Positions 27,312 through 35,577 of a stretch of DNA of 64,000 nucleotides are shown here, piece by piece; the stretch's first letter is position 1; the number at the start of each line of letters is the position of its first letter. The stretch spans positions 1,116,001-1,180,000 of the forward strand of contig NZ_AP017560.1 in NCBI RefSeq assembly GCF_003967015.1, read 5' to 3'. This DNA comes from Pseudanabaena sp. ABRG5-3. Its GTDB lineage: Bacteria > Cyanobacteriota > Cyanobacteriia > Pseudanabaenales > Pseudanabaenaceae. The notes under the pieces were generated by a model. The model was not told the DNA's origin. It was given only the letters and a program-made list of their open reading frames with translations, and ran no database searches. The translations under genes were made by a program, and so were the position numbers.

Positions 27312-27419
27312 ATATAGCGCTTTTCAAGCAACCGAGGTAAAGAGATGTGTTTCCCCCTCTAAAGGTGAGAAAACAAACCCTTACTTCACTAGACTAGGAA
27401 ACGCTATATTTGCCAGTAA
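27312..27419. repeat. MITE-like element with ATATAGCG terminal repeats (family F)
   Basis: ATATAGCG at 27312-27319 and CGCTATAT at 27412-27419 are inverted ends. The next bases (CTTTTC and GGAAA) still pair partly. The 108-bp length and lack of coding fit a miniature inverted-repeat element. Confidence 0.6.
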
Positions 27420-27493
27420 GGTGATTTCCTAAAAAGCTTGTAAAACAAGTCTTTGACAAAATCACTAGGGTTTCTATTAGTACAAAGCAATGT

Positions 27494-27525
27494 AAACAGT
27501 CTTGCCGTGCAAGGCTGTTTTTTTT
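27494..27525 (+). terminator. Intrinsic terminator between sbtA and sbtB
   Basis: A 12-bp stem (one T-G pair) with loop CGT is followed by eight T residues. It is about 210 bp past sbtA and 160 bp before sbtB, so the two genes are probably separate transcripts. Confidence 0.8.
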
Positions 27526-27684
27526 AACCAAATGTTAACTAGTCCGAACTTACGTTAAATAAAATGCAAAATCATCCACCTTACGAATAAAAGCACCCAT
27601 AATTTAGATGGATCTCCATATTTAGAATCGATAGCGCCAAGCGTTAGCCATTCTAGAATTTATTATTTTAGTCGAGATAAAACT

Positions 27685-27999
27685 ATGCACGCGGTGAAAA
27701 GGATCGAGATTGTATCTGATTCTGTCGAATCCCATAAAATCATCAAGGTTTTAGAAACTGTTGGGGTTTTGAACTATACAGTCATCCGCAATGTAATTGG
27801 CAAGGGTGTCAGTGGCACTAATTCGGGTGATTTAGATATGAGCATGTTGGAAAACGACTATGTGATTGCCTTCTTTTTGGCTGATAAGACTAAGCCTCTG
27901 GTCGAACAACTAAGACCAATCATCAATAAATTTGGTGGTGCTTGTTATATTTCCGATGCTTTAGAAATTAAATCGATTCAATGTGTTGCCTCCCTTTAA
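27685..27999 (+). CDS. sbtB: PII-like regulator of SbtA
   Basis: SbtB is a trimeric PII-like protein that binds adenine nucleotides, including cAMP, and controls SbtA. The 104-residue protein has the ferredoxin-like pattern: KRIEIVSDSVESHKIIKVLE, the T-loop region VIRNVIGKGVSGTNSGDLDM, and IIINKFGGACYISDALEIK-like C-terminal strands. It ends IQCVASL. I do not see the C-terminal CGPxGC redox loop described for the Synechocystis protein. A hairpin terminator follows at once. Confidence 0.92.
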   Translation: MHAVKRIEIVSDSVESHKIIKVLETVGVLNYTVIRNVIGKGVSGTNSGDLDMSMLENDYVIAFFLADKTKPLVEQLRPIINKFGGACYISDALEIKSIQCVASL

Positions 28000-28034
28000 A
28001 AACAAAAGGCTTCTCTCAGGGAAGCCTTTTGTTT
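28000..28034 (+). terminator. Terminator after sbtB
   Basis: A perfect 14-bp stem with loop TCTCAGG and T-rich right arm starts one base after the sbtB stop codon. Confidence 0.8.
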
Positions 28035-28082
28035 AAAGAGTTGAAGACGCTATAGTAAGAAGCAAATGTAATTTGAGCAGCT

Positions 28083-28511
28083 ATGACTCCATTACCAAAA
28101 CATCGACCGAAACAGTTATCGCTTGGTCCCTTAGAGTCGGAACTCCTCAATATTATTTGGGATAGCACAAGGATTAGTGCGACGGATATCCACGATCGCA
28201 TTCTTGCCGATCCCGATCGCGAGTTAGCCTATGGCTCAGTGATGACCGTATTGCGCCGCCTCGAACAAAAGGGTTGGATTGCCTGCGATAAAGAGGGACG
28301 TACTTTCTATTGGCGCACCTTGATTTCCCGCGAGGAAGCGCAAGCCTTAACGGCTTATCACCAACTCAATCGTTTCTTAGAAGTGGGTGATGCGGATATT
28401 GTGGCAGCCTTTGCCAATGACCTCGATCGCGCCAGTATGGACAAGCTCGAAGCGATCGCCACACGCCTCAAAACTATTCGCCAATCTAGAGAACAGTCAC
28501 AGGAAGGTTAG
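28083..28511 (+). CDS. BlaI/MecI/CopY-family repressor
   Basis: This 142-residue protein has the winged-helix of the BlaI family: LGPLESELLNIIWDSTRISA then LAYGSVMTVLRRLEQKGWIA and GRTFYWRTLISREEAQA, with a C-terminal dimer helix. In BlaI-BlaR systems a membrane M56 peptidase triggers cleavage of the repressor. Here an M56-like peptidase gene starts 2 bp after the stop, so the pair is probably a signalling unit. No beta-lactamase gene is adjacent, and the target genes are unknown. Confidence 0.9.
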   Translation: MTPLPKHRPKQLSLGPLESELLNIIWDSTRISATDIHDRILADPDRELAYGSVMTVLRRLEQKGWIACDKEGRTFYWRTLISREEAQALTAYHQLNRFLEVGDADIVAAFANDLDRASMDKLEAIATRLKTIRQSREQSQEG

Positions 28512-28513
28512 CC

Positions 28514-29389
28514 ATGCCATTTTTCTCGATGCATTCTGTGATGCTTTTGGGTTCTCTGGGCTTAGCGTGGGGTTTGCGTTACGGTTGGCAGAGTAGCCAT
28601 AATCCATCAGTAACTTGGCAAATGCGTTGGCATAAAGCCTTATTTTGCTTTGTACTGCCACCGATGCTAGTCGTCACGACCGCGATCGCTGTGCTATGTA
28701 TGGGAGCCGAAGGTCAAATGATCGGTTTGCAAGCTGGCTATGTCAGCTATGCGATCGCCTTAATATTTTTGATTTATAGCATCTTCCGCAGTGGACAACT
28801 TGCCTTGATGGGCTGGCAATCCTTACAAAAATTGCAAAAGTTGGTCATCAATAGCGAAGTTGCAAATGGCTCAAATTCCATGCAGTTGCTGAATATCCCA
28901 ATGTTGTTTGCCGCACAAATTGGCTTTTGGAAATCAAAGCTTTTTGTGAGCCAAGGTTTGCTCGATACCCTTGATGCCGAACATCTTGAAGCAGTTTTGT
29001 TGCATGAACGTGCCCATGCCCATTACCACGATACATTCTGGTTTTTCTGGCTAGGCTGTCTCCGTCAAATCATGCCTTGGTTGCCCAATACCCAAGAGCT
29101 GTGGGAAGAGTTGCTCCTATTACGTGAACTACGCGCCGATCGCTGGGCAGCTCAATATTTAGATGGCTTATTACTTGCTGAATCACTATTAGAAATGGTT
29201 AGCCATAATATGCTCCCGTCCGAGACTTTTGCCGCCGCTTTTGGTTCAACAAATACAAGCGATCGCCTAGAAGAACGAATTAACTTTTTATTAGCTGAGC
29301 CTGAGCCACTGCCCAAATTTTCTTGGCGATCGCTCTTTTGGCTAGGACTTTCTTTATTACCACTTACTGTATTGCCATTACATTCCTAA
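28514..29389 (+). CDS. M56/BlaR1-like membrane metallopeptidase
   Basis: The 291-residue protein has several membrane segments and the zinc motif HERAH at 164-168, with the third ligand likely in the downstream LLRELRADRWAAQ block. That is the M56/M48-like arrangement used by BlaR1. It lacks the extracellular penicillin-binding sensor domain of BlaR1. It follows the BlaI-type repressor gene with a 2-bp gap. I infer that it degrades or releases that repressor in response to an envelope signal. Confidence 0.88.
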   Translation: MPFFSMHSVMLLGSLGLAWGLRYGWQSSHNPSVTWQMRWHKALFCFVLPPMLVVTTAIAVLCMGAEGQMIGLQAGYVSYAIALIFLIYSIFRSGQLALMGWQSLQKLQKLVINSEVANGSNSMQLLNIPMLFAAQIGFWKSKLFVSQGLLDTLDAEHLEAVLLHERAHAHYHDTFWFFWLGCLRQIMPWLPNTQELWEELLLLRELRADRWAAQYLDGLLLAESLLEMVSHNMLPSETFAAAFGSTNTSDRLEERINFLLAEPEPLPKFSWRSLFWLGLSLLPLTVLPLHS

Positions 29390-29558
29390 GTACAGAGATG
29401 GCAAAAGTCGGCGTTTTTATTTTTTGGTTTAATATTCTTACATTTCTTAAGATAGAGGTAAAGCAAAGCAATACTTCTATCTTTTTAGTTTAGCGCTAAA
29501 GTATGTATTAGATTATCTGAGCAAAACTACAATTCAGCTACGCTCAAGGCGAGCAACT

Positions 29559-30662
29559 ATGAATCAACTGCCCAAGGAGCAAAAGCTCCAGTTTATCCGC
29601 ATTGATCGAGGTATTAGTCAGTTTAACCATGACTATTACGCTGCATTGGGTTTGCCAATTATCACTAGCCCCATCTATATCCGCCATGTTTATCTGAGCA
29701 TTGCCCGTATTTTGCACCCCGATGTTTACGGGTTTTCGCCAGAGGAAAAGGCAGTTGCAACGCAGTACCTCGCAAAGCTGGTCAATCCTGCCTATGACAT
29801 TTTGATGAAAGAGCAGGAACGCCAAGCCTATCAAGGGATATTTAAATTACTTGCTAAGCGGCTCATGCAGAAGTCCCGCAATGTGCCGATTCATTCGGCG
29901 ATCGCCTGTGAATTACTATTTGCGCCTAATGATGGTTTATATGAGCGTTCAGTTTCTGCGATCGCTAAAGTGCAATATCAATCTCTAGACAATATTTTGC
30001 AATATACGGGACAAATTAGTGAATTGAATCTGGTCTATATTCTCTACAAAGAAGGGTATATATACGGTGTGCCGAATATGCCACCTGTCCTATTGCCAAT
30101 GGTTCAGCCTAAAAATGCGTACTTCCCACCAGCCTATCCCACACCAGCAGTCCAAAATCCTTATACAAATTCTACTTACGCCAATGTAAGGTCTACATAT
30201 CAAACCTATCAACCAACAGCAAATAGCCAGAATGACGATGATGCAACAGTAATTCAGACTAGTGAAGAAGTATTAAGTAACAAGGAGATCGCAGATCGCC
30301 TGAAAATCTGTGAGATGTATATGAGTCAAAACGACTGGAAAAATGCTCTCAAGGAATTACGCGAAGTTTTGCAAATGAATAAAGATAATAGTAAATGTCT
30401 GGCAATGTTGGGTGTGGTTTATAAAAATACTAATCAGCCCCAAATGGCAAAAATTAGCTTCCAGCGATCGCTTCAACTGAACCCTAGAGAACCACTAGCT
30501 CTAAAACATATTAAAGATCTCGGTAATCCTAATCCTGAGCAAAAAAGTGATCCTAAACCAAAGCCTTCTACTTCTAATCAGAAAAAAGCACTCCCACCTC
30601 CCCAACAACGAGGGTGGTTATCCAATCTCCTCGGATGGGCTTCTCCTAATGATCCTAAATAA
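29559..30662 (+). CDS. J-domain and TPR protein
   Basis: The 367-residue protein starts with a J domain (about 18-90) with YYAALGLPIITSPIYIRHVY and the HPD tripeptide in ILHPDVYGF. A Pro/Tyr/Asn-rich linker follows (about 175-230), then a TPR-like helical repeat region (about 240-330: LKICEMYMSQNDWKNALKEL and MLGVVYKNTNQPQMAKISFQ). The tail is Pro/Lys-rich. It is a J protein that probably brings DnaK to a client through the TPR repeats. It is monocistronic. Confidence 0.85.
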   Translation: MNQLPKEQKLQFIRIDRGISQFNHDYYAALGLPIITSPIYIRHVYLSIARILHPDVYGFSPEEKAVATQYLAKLVNPAYDILMKEQERQAYQGIFKLLAKRLMQKSRNVPIHSAIACELLFAPNDGLYERSVSAIAKVQYQSLDNILQYTGQISELNLVYILYKEGYIYGVPNMPPVLLPMVQPKNAYFPPAYPTPAVQNPYTNSTYANVRSTYQTYQPTANSQNDDDATVIQTSEEVLSNKEIADRLKICEMYMSQNDWKNALKELREVLQMNKDNSKCLAMLGVVYKNTNQPQMAKISFQRSLQLNPREPLALKHIKDLGNPNPEQKSDPKPKPSTSNQKKALPPPQQRGWLSNLLGWASPNDPK

Positions 30663-30751
30663 ATGATGGATAGAACGAAGCGTCACCCATCATTATATTT
30701 ATAATTAACAAAATATTCAGTAAGCTGTAAAATGTCGCAACCCTTCAGATT

Positions 30752-31309
30752 ATGTCCAAAATCAATTTAGCAACGATTACTTTAATAGTTAGTTCTTTGA
30801 TTGGTATGAGTGATTTATTTGTCAATAAATTTAACTTTGTCAACCAAGCGAATGCCCAAGATTTAGATTGTTTCATGGTTAATTCTAAAGGACGGCGCAT
30901 CGATCTCAGTGGTCTATGTAGCAGTAGCCAGAATGAAACAGTCAGAATTCCCATTAAGAGACGTATGCGTGGTATTCCTATTGTTGAAGTAACTTTTAAT
31001 GGGAATCGTGTCTATGAAATGATGTTGGATACTGGAGCAAGTAGAACTTTGATTACTGCTGAAATGGCTCAAACACTGAATGTTGTACCCGATACTTCAG
31101 AGGAGTTTGACATTGCTGATGGAAGTAAGGTTAGCTTTCCTATCGGCAAAGTAAAATCGATTTCCTTGGGTTCTCTCAAAGTTCAAATGATGCCTGTCCC
31201 GATCGCCACGAAAGCAAATATGGGATTGTTAGGTCATGATTTTTTCGGTAATCTCGATATCAAAATCGGACGGAATGTGATTGAGCTATCTCCTCGTAGA
31301 TCCCTTTAA
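30752..31309 (+). CDS. Secreted or anchored retropepsin-like aspartic protease
   Basis: The 185-residue protein has an N-terminal signal or anchor (about 5-30, then ANAQD). A single-domain aspartic protease follows: GIPIVEVTFNGNRVYEMMLD, the active site DTGAS at about 90-94, and the hydrophobic flap/C-terminal LLGHDFFGNLDIKI. One domain implies a homodimeric enzyme like retropepsins (TIGR02281-type). It acts in the periplasm or outer membrane by inference. Substrate unknown. Confidence 0.85.
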   Translation: MSKINLATITLIVSSLIGMSDLFVNKFNFVNQANAQDLDCFMVNSKGRRIDLSGLCSSSQNETVRIPIKRRMRGIPIVEVTFNGNRVYEMMLDTGASRTLITAEMAQTLNVVPDTSEEFDIADGSKVSFPIGKVKSISLGSLKVQMMPVPIATKANMGLLGHDFFGNLDIKIGRNVIELSPRRSL

Positions 31310-31391
31310 AGTTTCTATAGTTGAGCAAAACTGATGCTAAAAGGCGATCTCATCCAAAATCTCTACAAATGATGATCGCGAAATTAGCACT

Positions 31392-32018
31392 TTATCGGAT
31401 AGATAAAGAGACTATTCCCCATGAGGTGCAGTATAGTCCATCAGCTTGAAGCTCAGCAACTGCATAGGCAGTATGGGGAAAGCCATGTTGACGCGCAAAG
31501 GTGAAACTAACATTTTTTAAAATACTCGGCAACATAGCCAGATATAAGCCTCCATGAGCAACTAGAACAATATTTTGATCAGAGTATTTTCCATTTTCTA
31601 CCAATCTTTCAATAAAGGGATTGAACCTTGCTTGAATTTCGCGAAAGCTCTCTCCGTTCGGCATCTTACTATCAAAATTTTGATAAATAAACCAGTCATC
31701 TTGAACTTGATGGTGCAGATCCCAGCCAATTTGAGCAGTTGTACCTTCGTAAATACCTACGCTCCATTCTTGTAATGCTGGTGCGATTTCTAGAGGTGCT
31801 TGTAAGTGGTCGGATAAAATTTGGGCAGTCTGTAAGGCTCTCAAGATAGGACTAGAATAAATCTGGGTAATCTGCAAACTAGACAATTGATTTGCTAATG
31901 ACTTCGCTTGATTGATTCCATTCTCAGTTAGAGGATGTTTGCAGCCAGTGTTAGAAAATTCATGGAGAAGGTTAGCAAGACTTTCACCATGACGGACAAA
32001 ATAAAGTTTTAGCATCAC
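31392..32018 (-). CDS. Histidine phosphatase family protein
   Basis: This 208-residue protein has the phosphoglycerate-mutase-like core: LYFVRHGESLAN with the catalytic RHG near the start, YSSPILRALQTAQIL, the proton-donor block EWSVGIYEGT and the second histidine in VLVAHGGLYLAML. It is a phosphatase or mutase; members include cobalamin-pathway and sugar-phosphate phosphatases, and the substrate cannot be told here. It is monocistronic. Confidence 0.88.
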   Translation of the reverse strand: MMLKLYFVRHGESLANLLHEFSNTGCKHPLTENGINQAKSLANQLSSLQITQIYSSPILRALQTAQILSDHLQAPLEIAPALQEWSVGIYEGTTAQIGWDLHHQVQDDWFIYQNFDSKMPNGESFREIQARFNPFIERLVENGKYSDQNIVLVAHGGLYLAMLPSILKNVSFTFARQHGFPHTAYAVAELQADGLYCTSWGIVSLSIR

Positions 32019-32119
32019 AATTTCTAATTATTTATCTTAAGGGAATCTCTAAAAAAGGCTAAAGCAGTTGTGCATTGTCAACATGCTCAGAAACTCAATC
32101 GCTTTTGAACCTTAGCAAT

Positions 32120-32224
32120 AATACCAATTCTAAAAATGGCGTAGCCATTTTTAGAATTAAAAAACCTTGCTGGGTTTGGTTTTTAATTCCCAGAAGTGTG
32201 ACTACACTTCTGGGAATTGGTATA
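32120..32224. repeat. MITE-like element with TACCAATTC ends
   Basis: TACCAATTC at 32122-32130 and GAATTGGTA at 32214-32222 are perfect inverted ends, with TA-rich borders. Inside are two separate hairpins, tips GGC-GTA-GCC and AGTGTGACTACACT, around a short centre. About 105 bp and non-coding. Confidence 0.65.
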
Positions 32225-32326
32225 ACGCAAGGAAGTTTGTGCTGACTTCAAGATGATTTACAGTGTTTCCCCTGAATGAGAACCCGAATTTGATCTGGAA
32301 TTTTCGCCAAAAAATGGGGCGATTAA

Positions 32327-32406
32327 TATCTATATCTAATGACCATAGCCATTTTCCTAGCAACGCTTCGTATCTAGGAAAATGGCTGAATAACGTTGCT
32401 GAATAA
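32327..32406 (+). pseudogene. C-terminal relic of a membrane-protein gene (paralogue at 42305-42769)
   Basis: The plus strand reads LYLMTIAIFLATLRI followed by a stop. The intact gene at 42305-42769 ends with LYLIAIVIFLATLRI then HKVAE. The DNA from 32330 to 32374 matches with few changes, and GCTGAATAA at the native stop is kept after a 23-base insertion. The relic is convergent with the intact GNAT gene. The mirror arrangement occurs at 42.2 kb. Confidence 0.8.
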
Positions 32407-32895
32407 CTATCCTGCTAATTGGGATAAGGCTGTACCCGTAACTCGACAAATGCGCCAATCGGGAAGAATTTCTGCGCCAATGCGAGTATAAAAGGCGATC
32501 GCAGGTTCATTCCAATCTAAAACTGACCACTCAAAGCGACCATAGCCTCTGGATACCGCAATCTGAGCAAGGTTAGTAATCAGAGCTTTACCAATGCCGA
32601 TACCGCGATATTCCGATAGTACAAATAAATCTTCGAGATAGATTCCGCGACGGGTGAGGAAGGTGGAATAGCTGGTAAAAAATAGGGCAAATCCGACAAT
32701 TTGATTTGGTTCTATCTCCGCCACGATCACTTCAATACAAGGATTTTCGCCAAACAAATCTGTTTGGAGAGTTTGACTATCGCCTGTGACCTTATCTGAA
32801 AGCTTTTCATAGTCAGCAAGCGCCAAAATTAGCGAAAAAATGGCTGGAACATCCTGAATTGTGGCGGGACGAATCTTAAATTGCGGTTGAGTCAT
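32407..32895 (-). CDS. GNAT-family N-acetyltransferase
   Basis: This 162-residue protein has the GNAT core: IRPATIQDVPAIFSLILALA, YLEDLFVLSEYRGIGIGKAL (acetyl-CoA pyrophosphate loop RGIGIGKA) and SVLDWNEPAIAFYTRIGAE. This layout resembles the diamine/amino-acid acetyltransferase group (SSAT-like), but the substrate is not proven. The frame is open to 32940; I chose the ATG at complement 32893-32895, before the conserved MTQPQFKIRPAT. A relic copy of its 3' end lies at 42167-42304. Confidence 0.88.
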   Translation of the reverse strand: MTQPQFKIRPATIQDVPAIFSLILALADYEKLSDKVTGDSQTLQTDLFGENPCIEVIVAEIEPNQIVGFALFFTSYSTFLTRRGIYLEDLFVLSEYRGIGIGKALITNLAQIAVSRGYGRFEWSVLDWNEPAIAFYTRIGAEILPDWRICRVTGTALSQLAG

Positions 32896-32978
32896 TTTAT
32901 TAGAGGTAAGTCGATTTTTCCTGTAGGATAAGCTTAACAAAAGTTAACTTTATTGCTCGCATATTTCGACAAACTACT

Positions 32979-33383
32979 ATGAATCTGACCTTAACTCCAT
33001 CACAAATACTGCTCTATGGAATTGCGATCGCTGGGGGATTGATCTACTTGCCTTACATCGTTGTCGCCTACGGACGGGTGAGTGTTGGCTATGACGTAAA
33101 TGCACCAAGAGCAATGTTTGATCGCTTGCCTGACTATGCCAAACGCGCTACATGGGCGCACCAAAATTCCTTTGAAGTATTTGCCTTATTTGCGGCGGCG
33201 GCTCTCACAGCCTATGTCAGTAACTCTGCCTCTGATAAAACTTCCCTTGATATATTGATTTTTCTGGCAGCAAGGGTTTTGTTTACTTTGTTCTATATTC
33301 TCGATTTACCTTGGTTGCGATCGCCGATGTGGGCAATCAGCATGGTCTGCATTGGTGGACTATTTTCTGCAAGTCTTTTCTAA
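32979..33383 (+). CDS. MAPEG family membrane protein
   Basis: The 134-residue protein has four membrane segments and the MAPEG pattern: IVVAYGRVSVGYDVNAPRAM, RATWAHQNSFEVFALFAAAA and a YILDLPWLRSPMWAIS block in the last half. Eukaryotic members act on eicosanoids and glutathione; the bacterial homologues are mostly uncharacterised. It is divergent from the GNAT gene with 83 bp between. Confidence 0.85.
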   Translation: MNLTLTPSQILLYGIAIAGGLIYLPYIVVAYGRVSVGYDVNAPRAMFDRLPDYAKRATWAHQNSFEVFALFAAAALTAYVSNSASDKTSLDILIFLAARVLFTLFYILDLPWLRSPMWAISMVCIGGLFSASLF

Positions 33384-33391
33384 AAAAACTA

Positions 33392-33432
33392 TTTCATGAA
33401 AGCGGCGCGAAGCAACGCTTTCATGAAATAGC
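33392..33432. repeat. Hairpin with CTATTTCATGAAAGCG arms
   Basis: A 16-bp perfect stem encloses GCGCGAAGCAA. It lies between the convergent MAPEG gene and a small membrane gene and can terminate either. Confidence 0.7.
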
Positions 33433-33438
33433 CTCTGT

Positions 33439-33726
33439 TTACTTTCTTCCTAAATAAAAACCCATTGATGTGCTAGTCATAGCGATCAGCGCTACCAAGA
33501 TCAAACAAAAAACATCTTTAGCTTCTGAAAAAGTAACTTTGTTCAAAGATACTGCTAATGTCAGCAAAATCAATGACAGTCCACACACTGAGGAAAAGGT
33601 GATCACCAGAATTAGTGCGATCGCATTACTAATCTTGTCTGGCAAAGCTTCTAGATTATCTTTTTTAGCTAATTTGTTCTCTTCTATCTCGATTAGCTTA
33701 GACTCTTGCGAAGTTTCATGATTCAT
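33439..33726 (-). CDS. Small two-helix membrane protein of unknown function
   Basis: The 95-residue protein has a charged N terminus (residues 1-30, rich in Glu and Lys) and two hydrophobic segments (about 34-58 and 70-91), ending FYLGRK. I do not recognise the family. A real gene is supported by its clean start, the membrane-protein composition and the position between hairpins, but this is weaker than for its neighbours. It follows the phosphohexomutase gene on the same strand after a terminator. Confidence 0.55.
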   Translation of the reverse strand: MNHETSQESKLIEIEENKLAKKDNLEALPDKISNAIALILVITFSSVCGLSLILLTLAVSLNKVTFSEAKDVFCLILVALIAMTSTSMGFYLGRK

Positions 33727-33761
33727 TGGTATTGGTATTTGCTTTGGGAATATTTTTAAAG

Positions 33762-33789
33762 AAAAAAGCTGCCCAATAGGCAGCTTTTT
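33762..33789 (-). terminator. Terminator after the phosphohexomutase gene
   Basis: An 11-bp stem (AAAAAGCTGCC with its complement) around CAATA, with a T run on the minus strand, lies just past the stop at 33791. Confidence 0.8.
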
Positions 33790-33790
33790 C

Positions 33791-35317
33791 TTATTTCTGG
33801 AATGCAGAAATGTCTAATCCAGCAACGGGTTGGAAGAAATCTAATAACCGTTTGGCAATCTTGGTAACGCCGCCTTGAATATTCGATTCAATATTTAATG
33901 GCATCACAGGATCATGTAATGAGAGTCGTAGTAGAAACCAGCCATTCTCATCGTCAGCAGTACAGGAAACGCGGATACCTTCATAATTATTCGGTACGAT
34001 TTGCCAATCGGTTTGGGTAGAGGAAAAGGCTTGTAAATCATTAATGACCTTCTCTCCTAAGGATTTAAAATCCTCCACCAGCATTTTGATGCGGAACTCT
34101 TCGCTTTCGGCTGGTTCTTGTAAGTTGGCAATTAAATCGGTGAGCGATTTTCCCGCTAGTTTCGATTTGGCTAATTCAATCAAAAGCTTACTTACCAAAT
34201 AAGCGCCATCATCAAGGAAATAGTTTTCCTTCATCGCGCCATGTCCTGAAGTCTCGATCGCAAGCCAAGACTCTTGCCCTGACTGATTGAGACGGATGGA
34301 CTCGTTAATCACATTTTTGTAACCACGTTTGAAGCGATGATGCACACCTTGCAAATCTTGTTCAATAAACTTGGTTAATCCATCGGAAGTTATAGAGTCG
34401 GTAACAATAGCGGATTTTGGATGTTCCTGTAAAACAATTGCCGAAATAAGTGCAATCAAACGATTACGATTAAGCTCTTTGCCAAATTGATCGACCGCCG
34501 CACTGCGATCGACATCAGTATCAAAAATAATCCCAAAATCTGCTTGATGTTTAATAACTGCTTCACAAATGGAAGCCATTGCTACTTTATCCTCAGGATT
34601 GGGAACGTGATTGGGAAATGTACCATCGGGATCGAGGAATTGACTACCTGTGATATCTGCACCAAGAGGCTCTAAAACTTTGCTAGCATAGAATCCGCCA
34701 GCCCCGTTACCTGCATCGACGATGATTTTTAATCCCTGAAGTGGTTGTTCGTAATGGTCGGGATGATTGACTGCTTCACGGATTTTGGTAACAAATTGAT
34801 TTGCATAGACTGAGATAAAATCATGCTCAGTAATGTTGCCTTGAGAAGTGGAAATCGCGAATTCATTCTTTGCAGCAAGATTGAGAATATCGGTAATATC
34901 TTTTTTCTCTAAGCCACCCTGTGCCGTAAAAAACTTTAAGCCATTGCGATTGAATGGTAAATGACTGGCTGTGAGCATAATTGCGCCATCACAGTTAAAG
35001 CCATCGGTAACAGTACTCATAAACATTGCTGGTGTCGATGCGATCGCAAAGTCATACACCTGACTGCCGAGGGAAGTGATTCCTTCCATTACTGCTTGCA
35101 TTAACTCCGCGCCCGATAGCCGACTATCGCGTCCTACGGAAATCAGTAGGTCTGAGGTAGGTTTGTCTAGTTTCTGAGATAGCCAAATCGCAAATGATTG
35201 TCCGAGGATTTTGGCGATTGCAGGAGTTAGGTTGACATCTTCATTGGGTACGCCTGCGATCGCTACGCCACGAATATCTGAGCCATTTTGCAGCTTTTTC
35301 CAATTGAAATCTTGCAT
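33791..35317 (-). CDS. Phosphomannomutase/phosphoglucomutase
   Basis: The 508-residue enzyme belongs to the alpha-D-phosphohexomutase family, which interconverts hexose 1- and 6-phosphates for glycogen, nucleotide sugars and cell-surface polymers. Visible motifs are the phosphoserine loop MLTASHLPFNRNGLKFF, the magnesium loop FDTDVDRSAAVD, the sugar-binding WLAIETSGHGAMKEN and the C-terminal phosphate site NYEGIRVSC. Whether it is ManB or Pgm cannot be decided from sequence. It is probably expressed alone. Confidence 0.9.
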   Translation of the reverse strand: MQDFNWKKLQNGSDIRGVAIAGVPNEDVNLTPAIAKILGQSFAIWLSQKLDKPTSDLLISVGRDSRLSGAELMQAVMEGITSLGSQVYDFAIASTPAMFMSTVTDGFNCDGAIMLTASHLPFNRNGLKFFTAQGGLEKKDITDILNLAAKNEFAISTSQGNITEHDFISVYANQFVTKIREAVNHPDHYEQPLQGLKIIVDAGNGAGGFYASKVLEPLGADITGSQFLDPDGTFPNHVPNPEDKVAMASICEAVIKHQADFGIIFDTDVDRSAAVDQFGKELNRNRLIALISAIVLQEHPKSAIVTDSITSDGLTKFIEQDLQGVHHRFKRGYKNVINESIRLNQSGQESWLAIETSGHGAMKENYFLDDGAYLVSKLLIELAKSKLAGKSLTDLIANLQEPAESEEFRIKMLVEDFKSLGEKVINDLQAFSSTQTDWQIVPNNYEGIRVSCTADDENGWFLLRLSLHDPVMPLNIESNIQGGVTKIAKRLLDFFQPVAGLDISAFQK

Positions 35318-35340
35318 CTTATCTTGCTTTCATACGCTAC

Positions 35341-35443
35341 TACTAAGTAGTTCAGCATACAACCCTCGAAGCTTGTGTCGCCTGCTTTGCAGGCGACACA
35401 AGCTCTAGTTTTGAGTTGTAACGATGCTGAACTACTTAAGTAG
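35341..35443. repeat. MITE-like element with AAGTAGTTCAGCAT ends (family D)
   Basis: TACTAAGTAGTTCAGCAT at 35341-35358 pairs with ATGCTGAACTACTTAAGTA on the right, and the inner ACAAC/GTTGT also pair. The centre is a separate perfect hairpin around TTT. It lies between divergent genes, so it is not a terminator. Confidence 0.75.
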
Positions 35444-35498
35444 TCTAAGGTTCTAATCGAAGACTTATATAGATCGATATTATTTATCCATATTTCGC

Positions 35499-35535
35499 GC
35501 TTAAGGAATGGCATCGCATTGCGATGCCATTCCTT
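35499..35535. repeat. Perfect hairpin upstream of the MarR gene
   Basis: TTAAGGAATGGCATCGCA and its complement pair fully around one central base. It is 43 bp before the MarR start codon and may lie in the leader. Confidence 0.7.
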
Positions 35536-35559
35536 AACTATAATATTACTAATCAAAAT

Positions 35560-35566
35560 AGTTCTA
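35560..35566. promoter_or_regulatory. MarR half-site near its own start
   Basis: AGTTCTA lies 11 bp before the MarR ATG and is identical to the arm of the perfect palindrome at 36107-36122. It suggests autoregulation. Confidence 0.4.
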
Positions 35567-35577
35567 ATGATAATTAA

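Larger units (their letters stand above)
27283..27684. other. 402-bp gap between sbtA and sbtB
   Basis: Contains the family-F element at 27312-27419, the terminator at 27494-27525, and AT-rich DNA just before sbtB that presumably holds a separate sbtB promoter. No coding potential seen. Confidence 0.6.
32019..32406. other. 388-bp gap with a MITE-like repeat and a gene relic
   Basis: Contains the element at 32120-32224 and, next to the GNAT stop, a plus-strand relic of a membrane-protein gene (32327-32406). The rest shows no coding potential. Confidence 0.6.
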
